Positions 28,019 through 38,732 of a DNA stretch of 64,000 bases are shown here, piece by piece (position 1 is the first letter of the stretch; each line of letters starts with the position of its first letter). This DNA comes from Pichia kudriavzevii. Taxonomy: Eukaryota > Ascomycota > Pichiomycetes > Pichiales > Pichiaceae. Where the stretch lies: assembly GCF_003054445.1 (NCBI RefSeq), contig NC_042507.1, positions 744,001 through 808,000 of the forward strand, read 5' to 3'. A model generated the notes under the pieces. The model made no database searches and was not told the DNA's origin. It saw only the letters and a program-made list of their open reading frames with translations. A program made the translations under genes and the position numbers.

Positions 28019-28843
28019 ATGCCAGTCAAGGGGTGGCGTAGGGATGACCAAGATACCAATTTCGATACAATGCTACACAGTGAGGGGATGTCTATAGACA
28101 CTTTTCTCTTCCCCAAATCAACAATAAACAAAATTTGCAAAAATGCATTGCACGAGAGTGATCCAGAGACAAACTATCTAATTGCCAAAGACTCACAGAC
28201 AGTTATACAAAGATCATGCGTGTTGTTCATCAATTTCATCTATCACCATGCAAAACAGTTGGTTAAGGCGCAGAACAGGAAGGTAGTCAATGCCGATGAT
28301 ATCATGAGTGCATTACAACAAGTAGGATATGGTGAATTCACGCCAATTTTGCAGAATGAGCTACAGTCTTTCAATAAGCGTAAGGAAGCCAAAAAAATAG
28401 CAAAAGCACAACAGAAACTGAACGATGTGGAGGATGCAGATATTGACGATTCAATTGGTAATCACAACAAAAGGTTGAAACTAGGCACCTCTATACATGG
28501 AAATGATGTAACAATGTCTGATCATGGAGACACCACCGAATTCAATGATCCCTCAGTAGTTGTACATGATCAGGACACTGAAGCTGAAGAAGAAGAAGAG
28601 GAGGATGAGGATGAGGAAGACGACGGAGAGGAAGACATGGAAGGTAAAGAGGCAGATGAAAATGATGATAGTACGGAAGAAACAGGAGAAGTAATTCGAC
28701 ACGGTCCTTCCCAGCTTGAGCTTGAGCAAAAGGAACTAGTAGGTGACAAGGACGAGGACGAGGAAAAAGAAGAAGAAGAAGAAGAAGAGGATGAAGATCC
28801 CGTTTCAGCCGTGGCAGATAAGATCGAAGAAGAAATAGATTAG
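28019..28843 (+). CDS. DPB4: DPB4, histone-fold subunit of DNA polymerase epsilon
   Basis: The 274-residue protein begins MPVKGWRRD, close to the S. cerevisiae Dpb4 start, and has an NF-Y/H2B-like histone fold at about residues 30-115 (FLFPKSTINKICKNAL, VIQRSCVLFINFIYHHAKQL, VNADDIMSALQQVGY). Dpb4 pairs with Dpb3 in DNA polymerase epsilon and with Dls1 in the ISW2/CHRAC remodeller. After a lysine-rich segment, the last 90 or so residues are extremely acidic (long Glu/Asp runs), much like the acidic tails of POLE3. The start is the first ATG in frame (28019); the upstream GTG is ignored. It ends 64 bp from the convergent SNARE gene. Confidence 0.9.
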   Translation: MPVKGWRRDDQDTNFDTMLHSEGMSIDTFLFPKSTINKICKNALHESDPETNYLIAKDSQTVIQRSCVLFINFIYHHAKQLVKAQNRKVVNADDIMSALQQVGYGEFTPILQNELQSFNKRKEAKKIAKAQQKLNDVEDADIDDSIGNHNKRLKLGTSIHGNDVTMSDHGDTTEFNDPSVVVHDQDTEAEEEEEEDEDEEDDGEEDMEGKEADENDDSTEETGEVIRHGPSQLELEQKELVGDKDEDEEKEEEEEEEDEDPVSAVADKIEEEID

Positions 28844-28907
28844 GAAGTTTCAGTTTATGGAAATAATCAAACAACATGCAACCTTCTATAGCTTTGTTTT
28901 GGTATTT

Positions 28908-29708
28908 TTAGTTAGGATCAGGTTGGCTTGGTTTTTTAGGATGTAAACATTTTTCATAGAATGGTAATCCACATTCCATACCAAGAAAAATATATCCTAG
29001 TATTGCCAATGTGACAATTACCATTCCTGCAAACTTGAAGTTAGACCAAAATATTTTCCTTTTAGCATGGACAGCTTTTTTTCTAAAAGAGCTAGCGTTG
29101 GTATTTAAGTTTGATGTTTTATTAATTAATGATTGTAGATTATCACCTCTTTTTAATATTTTATTGATGTTTTCGTTCATTAAATCTCGCACTAGACTGA
29201 CATCTTCCTCCGTAGCACCATAGTTTTGCACAAGTGTCACCAATTTTCTCTCTTCATCTTCAATTATTTCTCTCATTTTCAACTTAAATTCATACTTTTT
29301 ATTTATATTGAAATATTCTTCAACGTAACAGTCCAGTATTTTTTTCAGTAGGTTTTGCACAAAGCTCTCTAATAGTTGAGTGCCACAAAGAATAACAACA
29401 GTTATCAAATCATTACTATCATTAACCATTACTTTCTTATTGTAGTATATTATCAAACTAGTCTCCTGGTTGTTGGTGGTGATGCTCTGAGACACATTCA
29501 TACTGTCGATACTATTTTCCTGAACTTCATTGACCTCACCTAGCTTCTGTGTAATAATTTCTAGATAGTTTAAGCTAGTATGATGTGAAATAAATGGGTT
29601 ATCGTAGGTATAGAGGGTGGTAGAGTTGATACTTAGATTGCAATGTATAATATTCACATTTGGATTAAAATTTCTATTCAAGGGCCCATATAAAGGATCA
29701 GTAGACAT
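28908..29708 (-). CDS. NYV1: R-SNARE, NYV1-like (vacuolar synaptobrevin)
   Basis: The 266-residue protein has a longin-like N-terminal domain, a SNARE motif at about residues 165-225 (VRDLMNENINKILKRGDNLQSLINKTSNL) with the zero-layer Arg in ILKRGDNL, a conserved Lys/Arg-Trp-Ser juxtamembrane stretch (KRKIFWSNFKF) and a C-terminal anchor (FAGMVIVTLAILGYIFLG). The tail beyond the anchor is about 20 residues and would be lumenal. In S. cerevisiae Nyv1 is the R-SNARE of homotypic vacuole fusion. Snc1/2 lack the long N-terminal domain and Ykt6 lacks an anchor; Sec22 remains a weaker alternative. The S. cerevisiae gene has an intron, and none is needed here. Confidence 0.75.
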   Translation of the reverse strand: MSTDPLYGPLNRNFNPNVNIIHCNLSINSTTLYTYDNPFISHHTSLNYLEIITQKLGEVNEVQENSIDSMNVSQSITTNNQETSLIIYYNKKVMVNDSNDLITVVILCGTQLLESFVQNLLKKILDCYVEEYFNINKKYEFKLKMREIIEDEERKLVTLVQNYGATEEDVSLVRDLMNENINKILKRGDNLQSLINKTSNLNTNASSFRKKAVHAKRKIFWSNFKFAGMVIVTLAILGYIFLGMECGLPFYEKCLHPKKPSQPDPN

Positions 29709-29953
29709 GACGGATATTCGTAGTTACTGCATAAGATATTGACTTGCTCTTATGCGTATGTTTCAAATCAAAATAAAATATCTCAAACTTTGAGTCCAAC
29801 TCAACATCACATTCTACATGCATGTGCGGCTTGAAATTCCGAGGAAAACTTGACACATTAATGGATCGTAATTGAAAAGCTATACAATCATACTACAAAA
29901 ATATACGCAAACTGCTTTGCCATGGAGATACGGCAACACCACCTATATACTAT

Positions 29954-32900
29954 CTATACACTATCGCTGCTTTTCAAAGTGACCTTCCCACGATAATAAA
30001 TGTCAGTAAAATCACTAATCACGACAACGTCGACTTTTTTACCGTAAAGATCCGGGGAAACAATAAGCTTTGAGGCAATCATGTCAACATTTCCAATTTT
30101 CTTAGGTGATTCTCTTTTTATGACATACAGTTCATCCTCATTCAAATCACACAATAGAACGAACCATGTTTCTCTTTGTGGCTTTGGATACTTAGGTGCA
30201 TAAATATTGTAGTCTTTACGGTACATCTTATTATGATGGACTAGTTTGATCTCAAGTTCCCTCAATTCGTTTTGCTTACATATCTTAAAGTCACCAGTCG
30301 GTAAAGTTCCTGCAACTCTTAAGAATTCATCTCTTTTTCTTTTATTCACCCTCAGTTCATCCATTAATCTATCTATTTTGTTTTTATTGCCCCGCAGTGC
30401 TCCAATTGACTTTAATGTAACAGGTGGATCCTCTAAAGTAGATACCCAGTCACTACCATCGTGATCGTACCTTTCATCATACTTATCTATTTTCCTCACT
30501 TTTAGGCCTGGGAGCGTCCACACAAAGTCATCATCAAACCAGCAGGCTTGTTTTATACATTGCATCAATTTGATAAAATTTAAAGTAGTCGACAAGTATC
30601 TCATTTCTGATGATGCATCAATATATGCCTGCAAAATACGCAAACTTTGGTCTAATGTCGAAACAGTGTCTTGTGCATAATCTGCAATGGGTAATTCTAT
30701 CCTACTCATATATGCCTGCAATAGTAAAAATGCTTTAATGTGGGGGTCCCAAATAAATTCATAATCTTCAAGATCGTCAGCTGAATATCTCATTTCTTGA
30801 GACATTTCCATATTTATTAATTCTTCACCATGTCTTGTAGGCAATTCATCATACTCGGTTGCTTCGCACAACCACCTTAAACATTCTCTGAAAGATGCGT
30901 TAGGTTTAATCTTATTCAAAAGATTCCTGATAGTCCTATGTGACAAATAATAATATGAGGAGATGTGCAAAAACGGCGTTGGTTCAATCTTTTCCCCTGT
31001 GGTAATCAGACACTTGGATTCAACTAAATTATCGATAACTTTATCAACTAATCCACTTAAATATGAACTTATACCTTCTTGTGATAAATCTTCAATTCCA
31101 TAGTAAGTTGGATTATGGTGTGCTCTCCTATAAAGGAAGGTCCAAGTTAAAAAATCCATTGCTTCCTGTCTACTTTTGATTGTACCAGACGATATTTCTG
31201 CACCGATATGATTATCCATAACTTTATGTAGCGATGATTCAACAGGGAAACCAACATTGATGAAATGTTTATAAAACGTTTTCTTTGACTCTTTAGTGAA
31301 AACCATGGCGATACCGCTTGTATCGAAGGCAGGCCTACCAGCCCTACCCATCATTTGCAAGATATCGGTCAAATCCATATCCCTATATCCTTCAATTTTA
31401 GCATCAAAGAATTGAGTACCTTTGATAATGACTAAGTGTGCAGGTAAGTTAACTCCCCATGCCAAAGTAGACGTTGCAATCAAAATTTGGATCTTATTTT
31501 GTTCAAACAGTTTATGAGAAATTTGCCTGTCACTCTCAACTAAACCCGCATGGTGAAGTCCGATACCAAATTGTAACGACAACTTCAATGTGTCATCTTT
31601 AACTTTCTCCACATATGGCGTTAGTTCATCTTCCCTCATCTTCAAAAACCTACGTGGATTATCTTCCATACCACAAAGATGAATAATATCTAGTGCTGTC
31701 AATCTTGTTTGTCTTCTTGATGCGACAAAAATTAGCACTGGTTTGGTTGGTGAGTGCTGTTTAATAGCCATAAAAGCAGGCTTATTCATTGTCTTCATCA
31801 AAGGACAGAATGCCAAGTTGTCTGGAAATCCATCAATGTACATTTTTAAAGGAACAGGCCTAACACTCTGAGGAAAGTTGAAAAGTCCTTCTTTGACACC
31901 CAACCAGCTTGCCATATCCATTGCATTGGACACTGCTGTAGATAAGCCTAGTAACCTTATCGGCTTCTTAGTAAACGAGGAAATATAGTTCATTCTACTA
32001 ACAATCATTTCCAAAATTGGACCTCTATCACTTGCTAATAAATGGATTTCATCCATTATGACCAAAGAAACTTGTTGAACGAATTTTCTAGATTGCCAGT
32101 TACGTGAAATACCGTCAAACTTTTCTGGTGTTGTAATAATGATATCAGCTTGTCGAACTTCTTGAACCCCAGGTAAAGAATCACCTGTAAGTTCCACAAT
32201 TCTATGACTGGTATTACCACAAATCTTAACTTTCCAGTCATCAACCCTCTCTCTAACTAAAGCTTTCATGGGTGCAATATAAACAACTTTAGAGTCAGGA
32301 AATCGATTGAAAGCGTTCCAAATGGCCATTTCTGCAACAACGGTTTTACCCGAACCAGTTGGTGACCCAACAAAAACAGAGGAATTTAGATTATACAAGT
32401 TGTGAAACACCATAGTTTGCATTGGATTGAAATATTTAAACTTAGCATTGTAGATTTTCTCAATTTCTTTATTATGAAATGCAGTGATCGGTAATGGATG
32501 TAACTTCAATAATTTTGTCTTCACTGTATCATTATGAGGTTTAATCAAATGTTTGAATGAAACTGCAACGTCTGTCTGAGAACCAATCCATGTGTCACTT
32601 ATTGCTCTAACCATAATCTGCGGTGGTGGCGGATCACTTAATGGGATCATGAAATCTAGTTCATGAGATAAGCCAAATGATTTTTTGTTCAGAATAAACT
32701 TCTCAAAATGTAGAATATTAGACGCATGGCTGTCTTCAATCAAAATCCAGAAAAATTGTATATTTCCATGATATTCAAAATTCCAGACAAAGTCAGCTTC
32801 TATGGTTAAATGGATCCTCATCACATTTGTGGTAATGGGGAAGCACTCAACGTCAAGCAGTAAGTATGGGAAACGACCGATAAGCTTATGCAGTTTTGGC

Positions 32901-35900
32901 CCCATACCATGATTGTGGACTAAGTCACCTAATTCAGCTGGATTCAAGTCTCTCAAATGATCCATAGTTGGTTTCTTTGCTTCAATCATTTTAATAATTT
33001 GTGATTGTAAATTAAATTGATTCATTGGGTGTTGAAAAGGCCATAGCTGTTTATCAACCGCCTTACATATCTCTAACATATGGCGGGTGAATACACCCCA
33101 TCTTCTATTGAGACCCATGAAAAATAATGAACGACAGATACGTGCAGCATTCTGTGCAATGTATGCCATATCTGAACAAAGGGCCGAATCTTTGACAAAT
33201 GCCTTGGATATATAGGCTTGTAGCAAAACATTTGTTTTTTTTTGTGAATTTTCAAGTTTTGGGCCTATTTCACAAACGACTTTTTCATTTTGCAGTTCTT
33301 CTAACTCTTTTGCCTCTTCTTCTCTAAATTTGACATTATCGAACTCTGAACTCATGGAAATGATACTTAAGACATCTGCTTCAGAGGCTTGTGGATTAAT
33401 CATCTGGTTAAAAATTTCAACAGATTCGTTCAACAAATAGAAATCAGAAGAGATTCTACCAATATCCTTTGGAATGAAGCCCGAAGACCTTTCATCAAAT
33501 ACAATCATTTGTAATTTGTGCAACTTTCTAGCCGCTTCTATGATTAAATCTCTTCTTCTTTGAACTAACAAAGGATCATTAGCCAGTTCTTTCCAATCAA
33601 TACCGTATGCAAAGGGGTTTTGTTTCATTCTAACATATAAATATGTATAACCTAACCACTGAACACCTTCTTCGACATTTGTGACTGTTCCTAATGATAT
33701 TTCAGCATTTAAATTGTCAACTAGTTTAGCAGATAGCTTAGATTCAATAGGATGCTGTTGCAACAACAATGAAATATAGTGGTCAAGAGAGTCCGCTGTT
33801 GTACACAAAATACCAATACCATGAGCTTCGAATTGCGGTCTACCCGCCCTACCAAAAATTTGAATAACATCGGAAATACCCAAGTCTACAAAACCTCCGG
33901 CCTTTGAATCATAAACCTGGGTACCTTTCACAATGACAGCAGCTGCGGGTAAATTAACACCCCAAGCCAAAGTGGCAGTACATACCAAAACTTTGATAGA
34001 TCCACTCAGAAACAATTTTTCTGTTAGGTTTCTATCTGCTCTACTCATACCAGCATGATGACATCCAAATCCACCTATGAATAACTCCCTTAAATCTTTG
34101 TTCTTATTTTTTGACATCTCTCTTTCAAAATAAGGATATTTTTCTTCAGTAGAACAGTCAAAGTAAGATTCATATGAATGGTCTCTAATTAATTTAATAT
34201 ATGAACGGGCTGTTTTAACCGTGTCCTTACGTGAATGAACGAAAACCATCACCTGGTGTCCTTCCCGGATCATTTGCATTAACTTTTCAAAGGACACTTC
34301 ATCTAGGTTTTCTCTTGCTTGTTTCGATCCCGCTTTCCCTCTAACTCCAACCAATTGTTGTTCTAAGGGAACAGGTCTAAAAGATTGATCAAAGTAGAAC
34401 ATACCAACGTTACGGTTGACTCCTAAGAAGTCTGCAACGTCCACAAAATTAGGCAAGGTTGCTGATAGACCAACAATTCTAATCATCGATTGCGAGCTCT
34501 CAACTTGTCTCAATGTTCTTGCCACTAAAGTTTCAATAACACTACCTCTATCTTCATGTAACAAGTGAACTTCATCAATGATTAACAATTTAACTTTTTC
34601 AACCAACTCAGTGTCACCGTTTGACTTACGCGTGACAACATCCCATTTCTCAGGAGTAGTTACAATGATCTGTGTTGCCAGAATCTCCGCTTTAGTCAAT
34701 TGCATATCACCAGTTAATTCTCTAACTTTTATACCCAGCCAAGCTAACTTTTTAGTAAATTTCTCGACAATTTCTGACGCCAAAGCTTTCAGTGGGGCAA
34801 CGTAAACAATTTTGAATTCATCAAAATCAATATCAATGTTAACGGCTTCTTCCCCAGGATTTTCGTTTTCAGATATAAACTGCTTGATTGTATGTAATAC
34901 TGTCAATAATGCAACGTCGGTTTTACCTGCACCAGTAGGTGCACAAACCAGCATATTCTCATTGGTATTATATCCAACATCGTAAATTAAAGACTGCATA
35001 CGATTTAAGGTTTCATACCCTCTAAAGGTACCTTGACACAAAAAGTCTAATTCTCTGATTGGTATGAAGATATTAGGAGCAGAAGAATTTCGTTTTTCAG
35101 ACTTTGGTATAATAACCTCCTCGTACTTTTCATAGGCTTCTCTAGTTGAACCCATTGGCAAAGAATAAAACTTGCCCGTAAATGAAACCATGTTACCGGG
35201 ATCATGCGACCTGAAAACATGAGGGTATCTAGTGACTGTTTGATCTTTGGATAGTGGCATCTCTCTAGCACGCCGAGCATTTTCAGCAACCTTTGCCTTT
35301 ATCTGCTCAGTCGTCATCAATCCATTGTTTAGTAAGTTTGAGCCAGTAGACTTCCTTTTCAGTGCCTCTTTTTGTTGATCATATTCTCTAATAATTTCAA
35401 GCTTCGAACTAACTATTTTTGTAATTAGATCTAGTTCTTCAAATCCTAGAGTGTCGAATAATTCACTCTGCAATCCCACCTCACTTTCTTGTGATTTCAA
35501 CAAGCTAACTATACTTTCAAATAGCTGTACATGGTCATCATTCTCTTCGTCACTATGTTTTCTATGGATCCTCCTACACTCTTGTTTAATTTCCTCGATA
35601 AGAAAGAATTTCGCAGATTCATCATCACTGTAATGTGAATAGTCATCATCTTGTAAATGGGTTTGCTCAGAATCCATCATTTCATAATCTAAAAGAATAT
35701 CATCTTCTATATTCTCAAAATTCTTCAACAGATCATTGACTTGTTTAGTTGCTTCATCCCTTGCATCTGACACAATTTTTTCATTTAAGAGATTTGCTGG
35801 AATTTTTAATGCCTCTGCTTCACCTGGTAATACCAATTCGGCCAGTTTTTCACGCATCGGATTCATGGCTTGCATATATGAACCAGTAGATGCGACATTG

Positions 35901-35911
35901 TAAGAAGACAT
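29954..35911 (-). CDS. SLH1: SLH1, Ski2-like double-cassette RNA helicase (ASCC3 orthologue)
   Basis: A 1985-residue protein with two helicase-Sec63 cassettes. The first has Walker A APTGAGKT at about 324-331 and DEVH at about 446-449; the second has SPTGSGKT near residue 1185 and DEIH near 1287. Each is followed by a winged-helix and Sec63-type module. The length matches Slh1 (1967 aa), and the pre-helicase block LPMGSTREAYEKYEEVIIP favours Slh1/ASCC3 over Brr2. Slh1 is the helicase of the RQC-trigger complex, which splits ribosomes stalled on mRNA. In this protein the second cassette keeps its Walker residues. The N-terminal 230 residues are helical and acidic. It ends 245 bp upstream of the NYV1 start, on the same strand. 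Confidence 0.88.
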   Translation of the reverse strand: MSSYNVASTGSYMQAMNPMREKLAELVLPGEAEALKIPANLLNEKIVSDARDEATKQVNDLLKNFENIEDDILLDYEMMDSEQTHLQDDDYSHYSDDESAKFFLIEEIKQECRRIHRKHSDEENDDHVQLFESIVSLLKSQESEVGLQSELFDTLGFEELDLITKIVSSKLEIIREYDQQKEALKRKSTGSNLLNNGLMTTEQIKAKVAENARRAREMPLSKDQTVTRYPHVFRSHDPGNMVSFTGKFYSLPMGSTREAYEKYEEVIIPKSEKRNSSAPNIFIPIRELDFLCQGTFRGYETLNRMQSLIYDVGYNTNENMLVCAPTGAGKTDVALLTVLHTIKQFISENENPGEEAVNIDIDFDEFKIVYVAPLKALASEIVEKFTKKLAWLGIKVRELTGDMQLTKAEILATQIIVTTPEKWDVVTRKSNGDTELVEKVKLLIIDEVHLLHEDRGSVIETLVARTLRQVESSQSMIRIVGLSATLPNFVDVADFLGVNRNVGMFYFDQSFRPVPLEQQLVGVRGKAGSKQARENLDEVSFEKLMQMIREGHQVMVFVHSRKDTVKTARSYIKLIRDHSYESYFDCSTEEKYPYFEREMSKNKNKDLRELFIGGFGCHHAGMSRADRNLTEKLFLSGSIKVLVCTATLAWGVNLPAAAVIVKGTQVYDSKAGGFVDLGISDVIQIFGRAGRPQFEAHGIGILCTTADSLDHYISLLLQQHPIESKLSAKLVDNLNAEISLGTVTNVEEGVQWLGYTYLYVRMKQNPFAYGIDWKELANDPLLVQRRRDLIIEAARKLHKLQMIVFDERSSGFIPKDIGRISSDFYLLNESVEIFNQMINPQASEADVLSIISMSSEFDNVKFREEEAKELEELQNEKVVCEIGPKLENSQKKTNVLLQAYISKAFVKDSALCSDMAYIAQNAARICRSLFFMGLNRRWGVFTRHMLEICKAVDKQLWPFQHPMNQFNLQSQIIKMIEAKKPTMDHLRDLNPAELGDLVHNHGMGPKLHKLIGRFPYLLLDVECFPITTNVMRIHLTIEADFVWNFEYHGNIQFFWILIEDSHASNILHFEKFILNKKSFGLSHELDFMIPLSDPPPPQIMVRAISDTWIGSQTDVAVSFKHLIKPHNDTVKTKLLKLHPLPITAFHNKEIEKIYNAKFKYFNPMQTMVFHNLYNLNSSVFVGSPTGSGKTVVAEMAIWNAFNRFPDSKVVYIAPMKALVRERVDDWKVKICGNTSHRIVELTGDSLPGVQEVRQADIIITTPEKFDGISRNWQSRKFVQQVSLVIMDEIHLLASDRGPILEMIVSRMNYISSFTKKPIRLLGLSTAVSNAMDMASWLGVKEGLFNFPQSVRPVPLKMYIDGFPDNLAFCPLMKTMNKPAFMAIKQHSPTKPVLIFVASRRQTRLTALDIIHLCGMEDNPRRFLKMREDELTPYVEKVKDDTLKLSLQFGIGLHHAGLVESDRQISHKLFEQNKIQILIATSTLAWGVNLPAHLVIIKGTQFFDAKIEGYRDMDLTDILQMMGRAGRPAFDTSGIAMVFTKESKKTFYKHFINVGFPVESSLHKVMDNHIGAEISSGTIKSRQEAMDFLTWTFLYRRAHHNPTYYGIEDLSQEGISSYLSGLVDKVIDNLVESKCLITTGEKIEPTPFLHISSYYYLSHRTIRNLLNKIKPNASFRECLRWLCEATEYDELPTRHGEELINMEMSQEMRYSADDLEDYEFIWDPHIKAFLLLQAYMSRIELPIADYAQDTVSTLDQSLRILQAYIDASSEMRYLSTTLNFIKLMQCIKQACWFDDDFVWTLPGLKVRKIDKYDERYDHDGSDWVSTLEDPPVTLKSIGALRGNKNKIDRLMDELRVNKRKRDEFLRVAGTLPTGDFKICKQNELRELEIKLVHHNKMYRKDYNIYAPKYPKPQRETWFVLLCDLNEDELYVIKRESPKKIGNVDMIASKLIVSPDLYGKKVDVVVISDFTDIYYRGKVTLKSSDSV

Positions 35912-36446
35912 GGCTTTAATGAATGACTTTTTGCCTTGTCACCCCAAGATGCTTAGTTTACAGTTTCAATTTGCATCAAGGAAAAAATGACAAATGCAAA
36001 TTAAAAAATAATGCGAAACAGGTATTTCAAGTCCGTAAAACCAACATGCTCTTTTTTTTTGAATTTTTGCAGAATAGTTTTGATACAATTTTTATTTAAA
36101 TATTAAATATATAATGGACCGGAATAAATTACATCGATCAAAGTTTTTATGATTGCGAAAAAAAAAGCCAAGAAGAAAGAATAAACTAGGGATGAAGAAG
36201 ATGATGAAGAAGTAGAAGAGAAAGAAGAAGGGTAAGAGTAAAAAAAAAAAAAGTAAATGTCTTTATAGGAGTAACAGTAAGAAATGATTGTATTAGGAAA
36301 GTAGTTGCAATTTGAATGACTGCACCTTTAATAATATGGAAATGATAATAATTATTGCAGGGACCAGAAGAAGAGATATGAAAGTCATGAGAAAACAGTA
36401 AAATTATGCTCCGGGTTTGCAAGTTTGCCTTTGCTTGTTATGAGCA
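35912..36446. other. Intergenic, SLH1 promoter and SCH9 3' end
   Basis: A 535-bp spacer with a T-run (36051-36059), an A-rich block (36158-36170) and a GAA/GAT-type purine tract at 36170-36232 followed by an A13 run. These are typical nucleosome-depleting or low-complexity sequences; no specific site or gene was seen. Confidence 0.5.
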
Positions 36447-38732
36447 TTATAAATCAAATTGTCCATTGACAAATTCGTCATCCAAATCCATGTCATCCTG
36501 ATTTTCTTCCTCAATTTCACTGACTTCATCTACGACCTCTTCATCAGGTGGCAAATTTGGATTACCTGGAATAAATGAACCATATTGTGGTTTATAGGAA
36601 CCTCTGCGTCCCATTGAAGGATTGAAGTGATCAAACATAGTCGATTCGTCAACATAAGTGAACCCTTTGAAGTTTTCTTGCACTGCTTGAGACAAAGGAG
36701 TCGTTCCCATAAATAGTTGTTTATTAATTGCAGATGTTGAAGCGTTTGTAAATTCAGGATCAAAATTGGATGTATCTAATTCATTGGCAATATATGGAAC
36801 AAAAGGTGGCGCAATTTTCTTTTCTCTCAAATTTCCCCAATTAATATCATGAAAGAATGGATGTGCTCTTAGTTCACGTGCATCATTGATAGCACCTAAT
36901 CTATGCTTTGGATTTCTATTTAACAAACCTTTAACAAAAGACCTTCCTTCTTGAGACAAGACTTCCTTTGGAAACCTAACTTTGCCAAAAGCAATATTTT
37001 TATACATCTGCTGTGTATTTTCTGCATAAAATGGAGACCAACCACAGCACATTTCAAAGATTAAGACACCTAATGACCAAAAATCAACCATCTTTGTGTA
37101 GCCCGATTCATCTAACAAAACTTCAGGAGCTAAATATTCTGTGGTGCCGCAAAAAGTATTGGTTGTTCCGTCATTTGATAGATTTGCCTTAGATAAACCA
37201 AAATCGCATAATGCAATATGACCATTTGCATCTAGTAAAATGTTTTCTGGCTTTAGATCTCTATAAACAATGTCATTATCATGTAAATGTTCCAAAGCCA
37301 GAACCAACTCTGCAATATAGAATTTGGCCCTTTCCTCACTAAATCTACCTTCTTTCTGTAAATGCCAAAACAATTCACCACCGCTCATAAAATCTGTGAC
37401 CAAATATAAATCTGTTGGGGTTTGAAAAGAAAATTTCAGGCCAACAATAAAAGGAGACTCTGTTGTTGCAGTTCTAACTAAAATATTTCTTTCACCAATG
37501 GTATGTGCAATCTCCTTCTTCTTCACAATAACTTGCTTGGACAAGACCTTCATTGCATAGATTCTCTTTGAATCTTTCTTCTTAACTTGAAACACCTGAC
37601 CAAAGGTACCTTTACCTAAAAGCCTTAAGATTTCGAAATCGTTTGGACCATAATGTCTCTTACGGATATTGGAGTACTCTAATTTAATTCTTATCTTACC
37701 CGCAACAGGTTCATCAGGCAACCGTGGCTGTAAATCATACCATCTTTCGACTCTGGAATCATCAATAGTTTTAGGGAAAATACTAACATGGCCTAGGAAA
37801 TTGCCATCAAGGGCGGTATCATAAACAGACACTTGCAGTTGAGATTTAGCGCCAATGACGTCAAAAATAGCAGTGTGTTGCCACGAGGGATTGGCTGGAT
37901 TATATTCACCAGATAGTGAGGTTTTAGATGAGTTGCTGTTGGTTCTGTGATTGGCCTTGTGAGAGAAATCATGACTTCTAGGATCATAACTTTCTGGACG
38001 TTGCGTAACAATCTCCGATGATTCGAAAGTGCAGACAACATAAGGTTGAGAATGTGGAGACTTAACGTTCAATCCAACGGCTTCCTCAATTACTATACGT
38101 AGCTTGCCTCTTTGAACACTGTCATAAGCATCAGAAGCATTGGCAATTGAGTATCCCTGAATTTTGTTTAGGGAAGAATAATATTTATGCTGTCCATGGG
38201 ACTGCTGAGAATCCTCTGATACATTGATTTGTGGCGGTTGTTGATTGTCATTGTTGCTATGATTAAGATTAAGGTTAAGATTATTATTGTTCATATTATG
38301 ATTATGCTCTTGTTTATTATGCAATATTTGTTCATTGGTGTGGTTGTTAAGGTCAGTGTTTTCATTGTTTAGTGACTGTGAATTGTTGTTACTCAATTGC
38401 GCAGTCAAGTTACTGCTTTGAGACTGTGTATATTTGTCTTGGGATTGATCGAACTGTGTGATAGATCTATTCAATGCTGTTGGGTCTTTTATGGTGGTGC
38501 CCATAGCGTATGATTTTTCGTTTAGTCCTATAGTTGGAGTCGCATGAGGCAATATTTCAGCAGGGAAGCCCGAATTGGATACAACTCTGCGAACTGCGTT
38601 TGTGTTGTGGTGCTCATTGGACTTAAATTGGTTGTTGATAGCACCGTTTGACGAATTCATGTTGGCTGTAGCATCAGGGGATTGTGTTTTCTGTTTGCCA
38701 AAGCCAAACAAATTCTTGGCAAAATCCGACAT
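36447..38732 (-). CDS. SCH9: SCH9, AGC-family protein kinase (TORC1 effector)
   Basis: The 761-residue protein starts MSDFAKNLFGFGK at the first ATG (38732). It has a long Asn/Gln-rich N-terminus, a C2 domain (RGKLRIVIEEAVGL to RWYDLQP) and a kinase domain from about residue 363: GKGTFGQVF glycine loop, AMKVLSKQ lysine, YRDLKPEN catalytic loop, CDFGLSK metal site. The activation loop Thr lies in NTFCGTTEYLAPE. The hydrophobic motif FKGFTYVDES carries the Thr that TORC1 phosphorylates in S. cerevisiae. Sch9 governs ribosome biogenesis, growth and lifespan at the vacuole membrane. HTM1 lies directly upstream on the same strand, exactly as in S. cerevisiae (YHR204W-YHR205W). Confidence 0.94.
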   Translation of the reverse strand: MSDFAKNLFGFGKQKTQSPDATANMNSSNGAINNQFKSNEHHNTNAVRRVVSNSGFPAEILPHATPTIGLNEKSYAMGTTIKDPTALNRSITQFDQSQDKYTQSQSSNLTAQLSNNNSQSLNNENTDLNNHTNEQILHNKQEHNHNMNNNNLNLNLNHSNNDNQQPPQINVSEDSQQSHGQHKYYSSLNKIQGYSIANASDAYDSVQRGKLRIVIEEAVGLNVKSPHSQPYVVCTFESSEIVTQRPESYDPRSHDFSHKANHRTNSNSSKTSLSGEYNPANPSWQHTAIFDVIGAKSQLQVSVYDTALDGNFLGHVSIFPKTIDDSRVERWYDLQPRLPDEPVAGKIRIKLEYSNIRKRHYGPNDFEILRLLGKGTFGQVFQVKKKDSKRIYAMKVLSKQVIVKKKEIAHTIGERNILVRTATTESPFIVGLKFSFQTPTDLYLVTDFMSGGELFWHLQKEGRFSEERAKFYIAELVLALEHLHDNDIVYRDLKPENILLDANGHIALCDFGLSKANLSNDGTTNTFCGTTEYLAPEVLLDESGYTKMVDFWSLGVLIFEMCCGWSPFYAENTQQMYKNIAFGKVRFPKEVLSQEGRSFVKGLLNRNPKHRLGAINDARELRAHPFFHDINWGNLREKKIAPPFVPYIANELDTSNFDPEFTNASTSAINKQLFMGTTPLSQAVQENFKGFTYVDESTMFDHFNPSMGRRGSYKPQYGSFIPGNPNLPPDEEVVDEVSEIEEENQDDMDLDDEFVNGQFDL

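Noticed and set aside
28542-28877. Leu/Pro-rich minus-strand ORF opposite DPB4
   Set aside because: It mirrors the repetitive acidic tail codons of DPB4 on the other strand.
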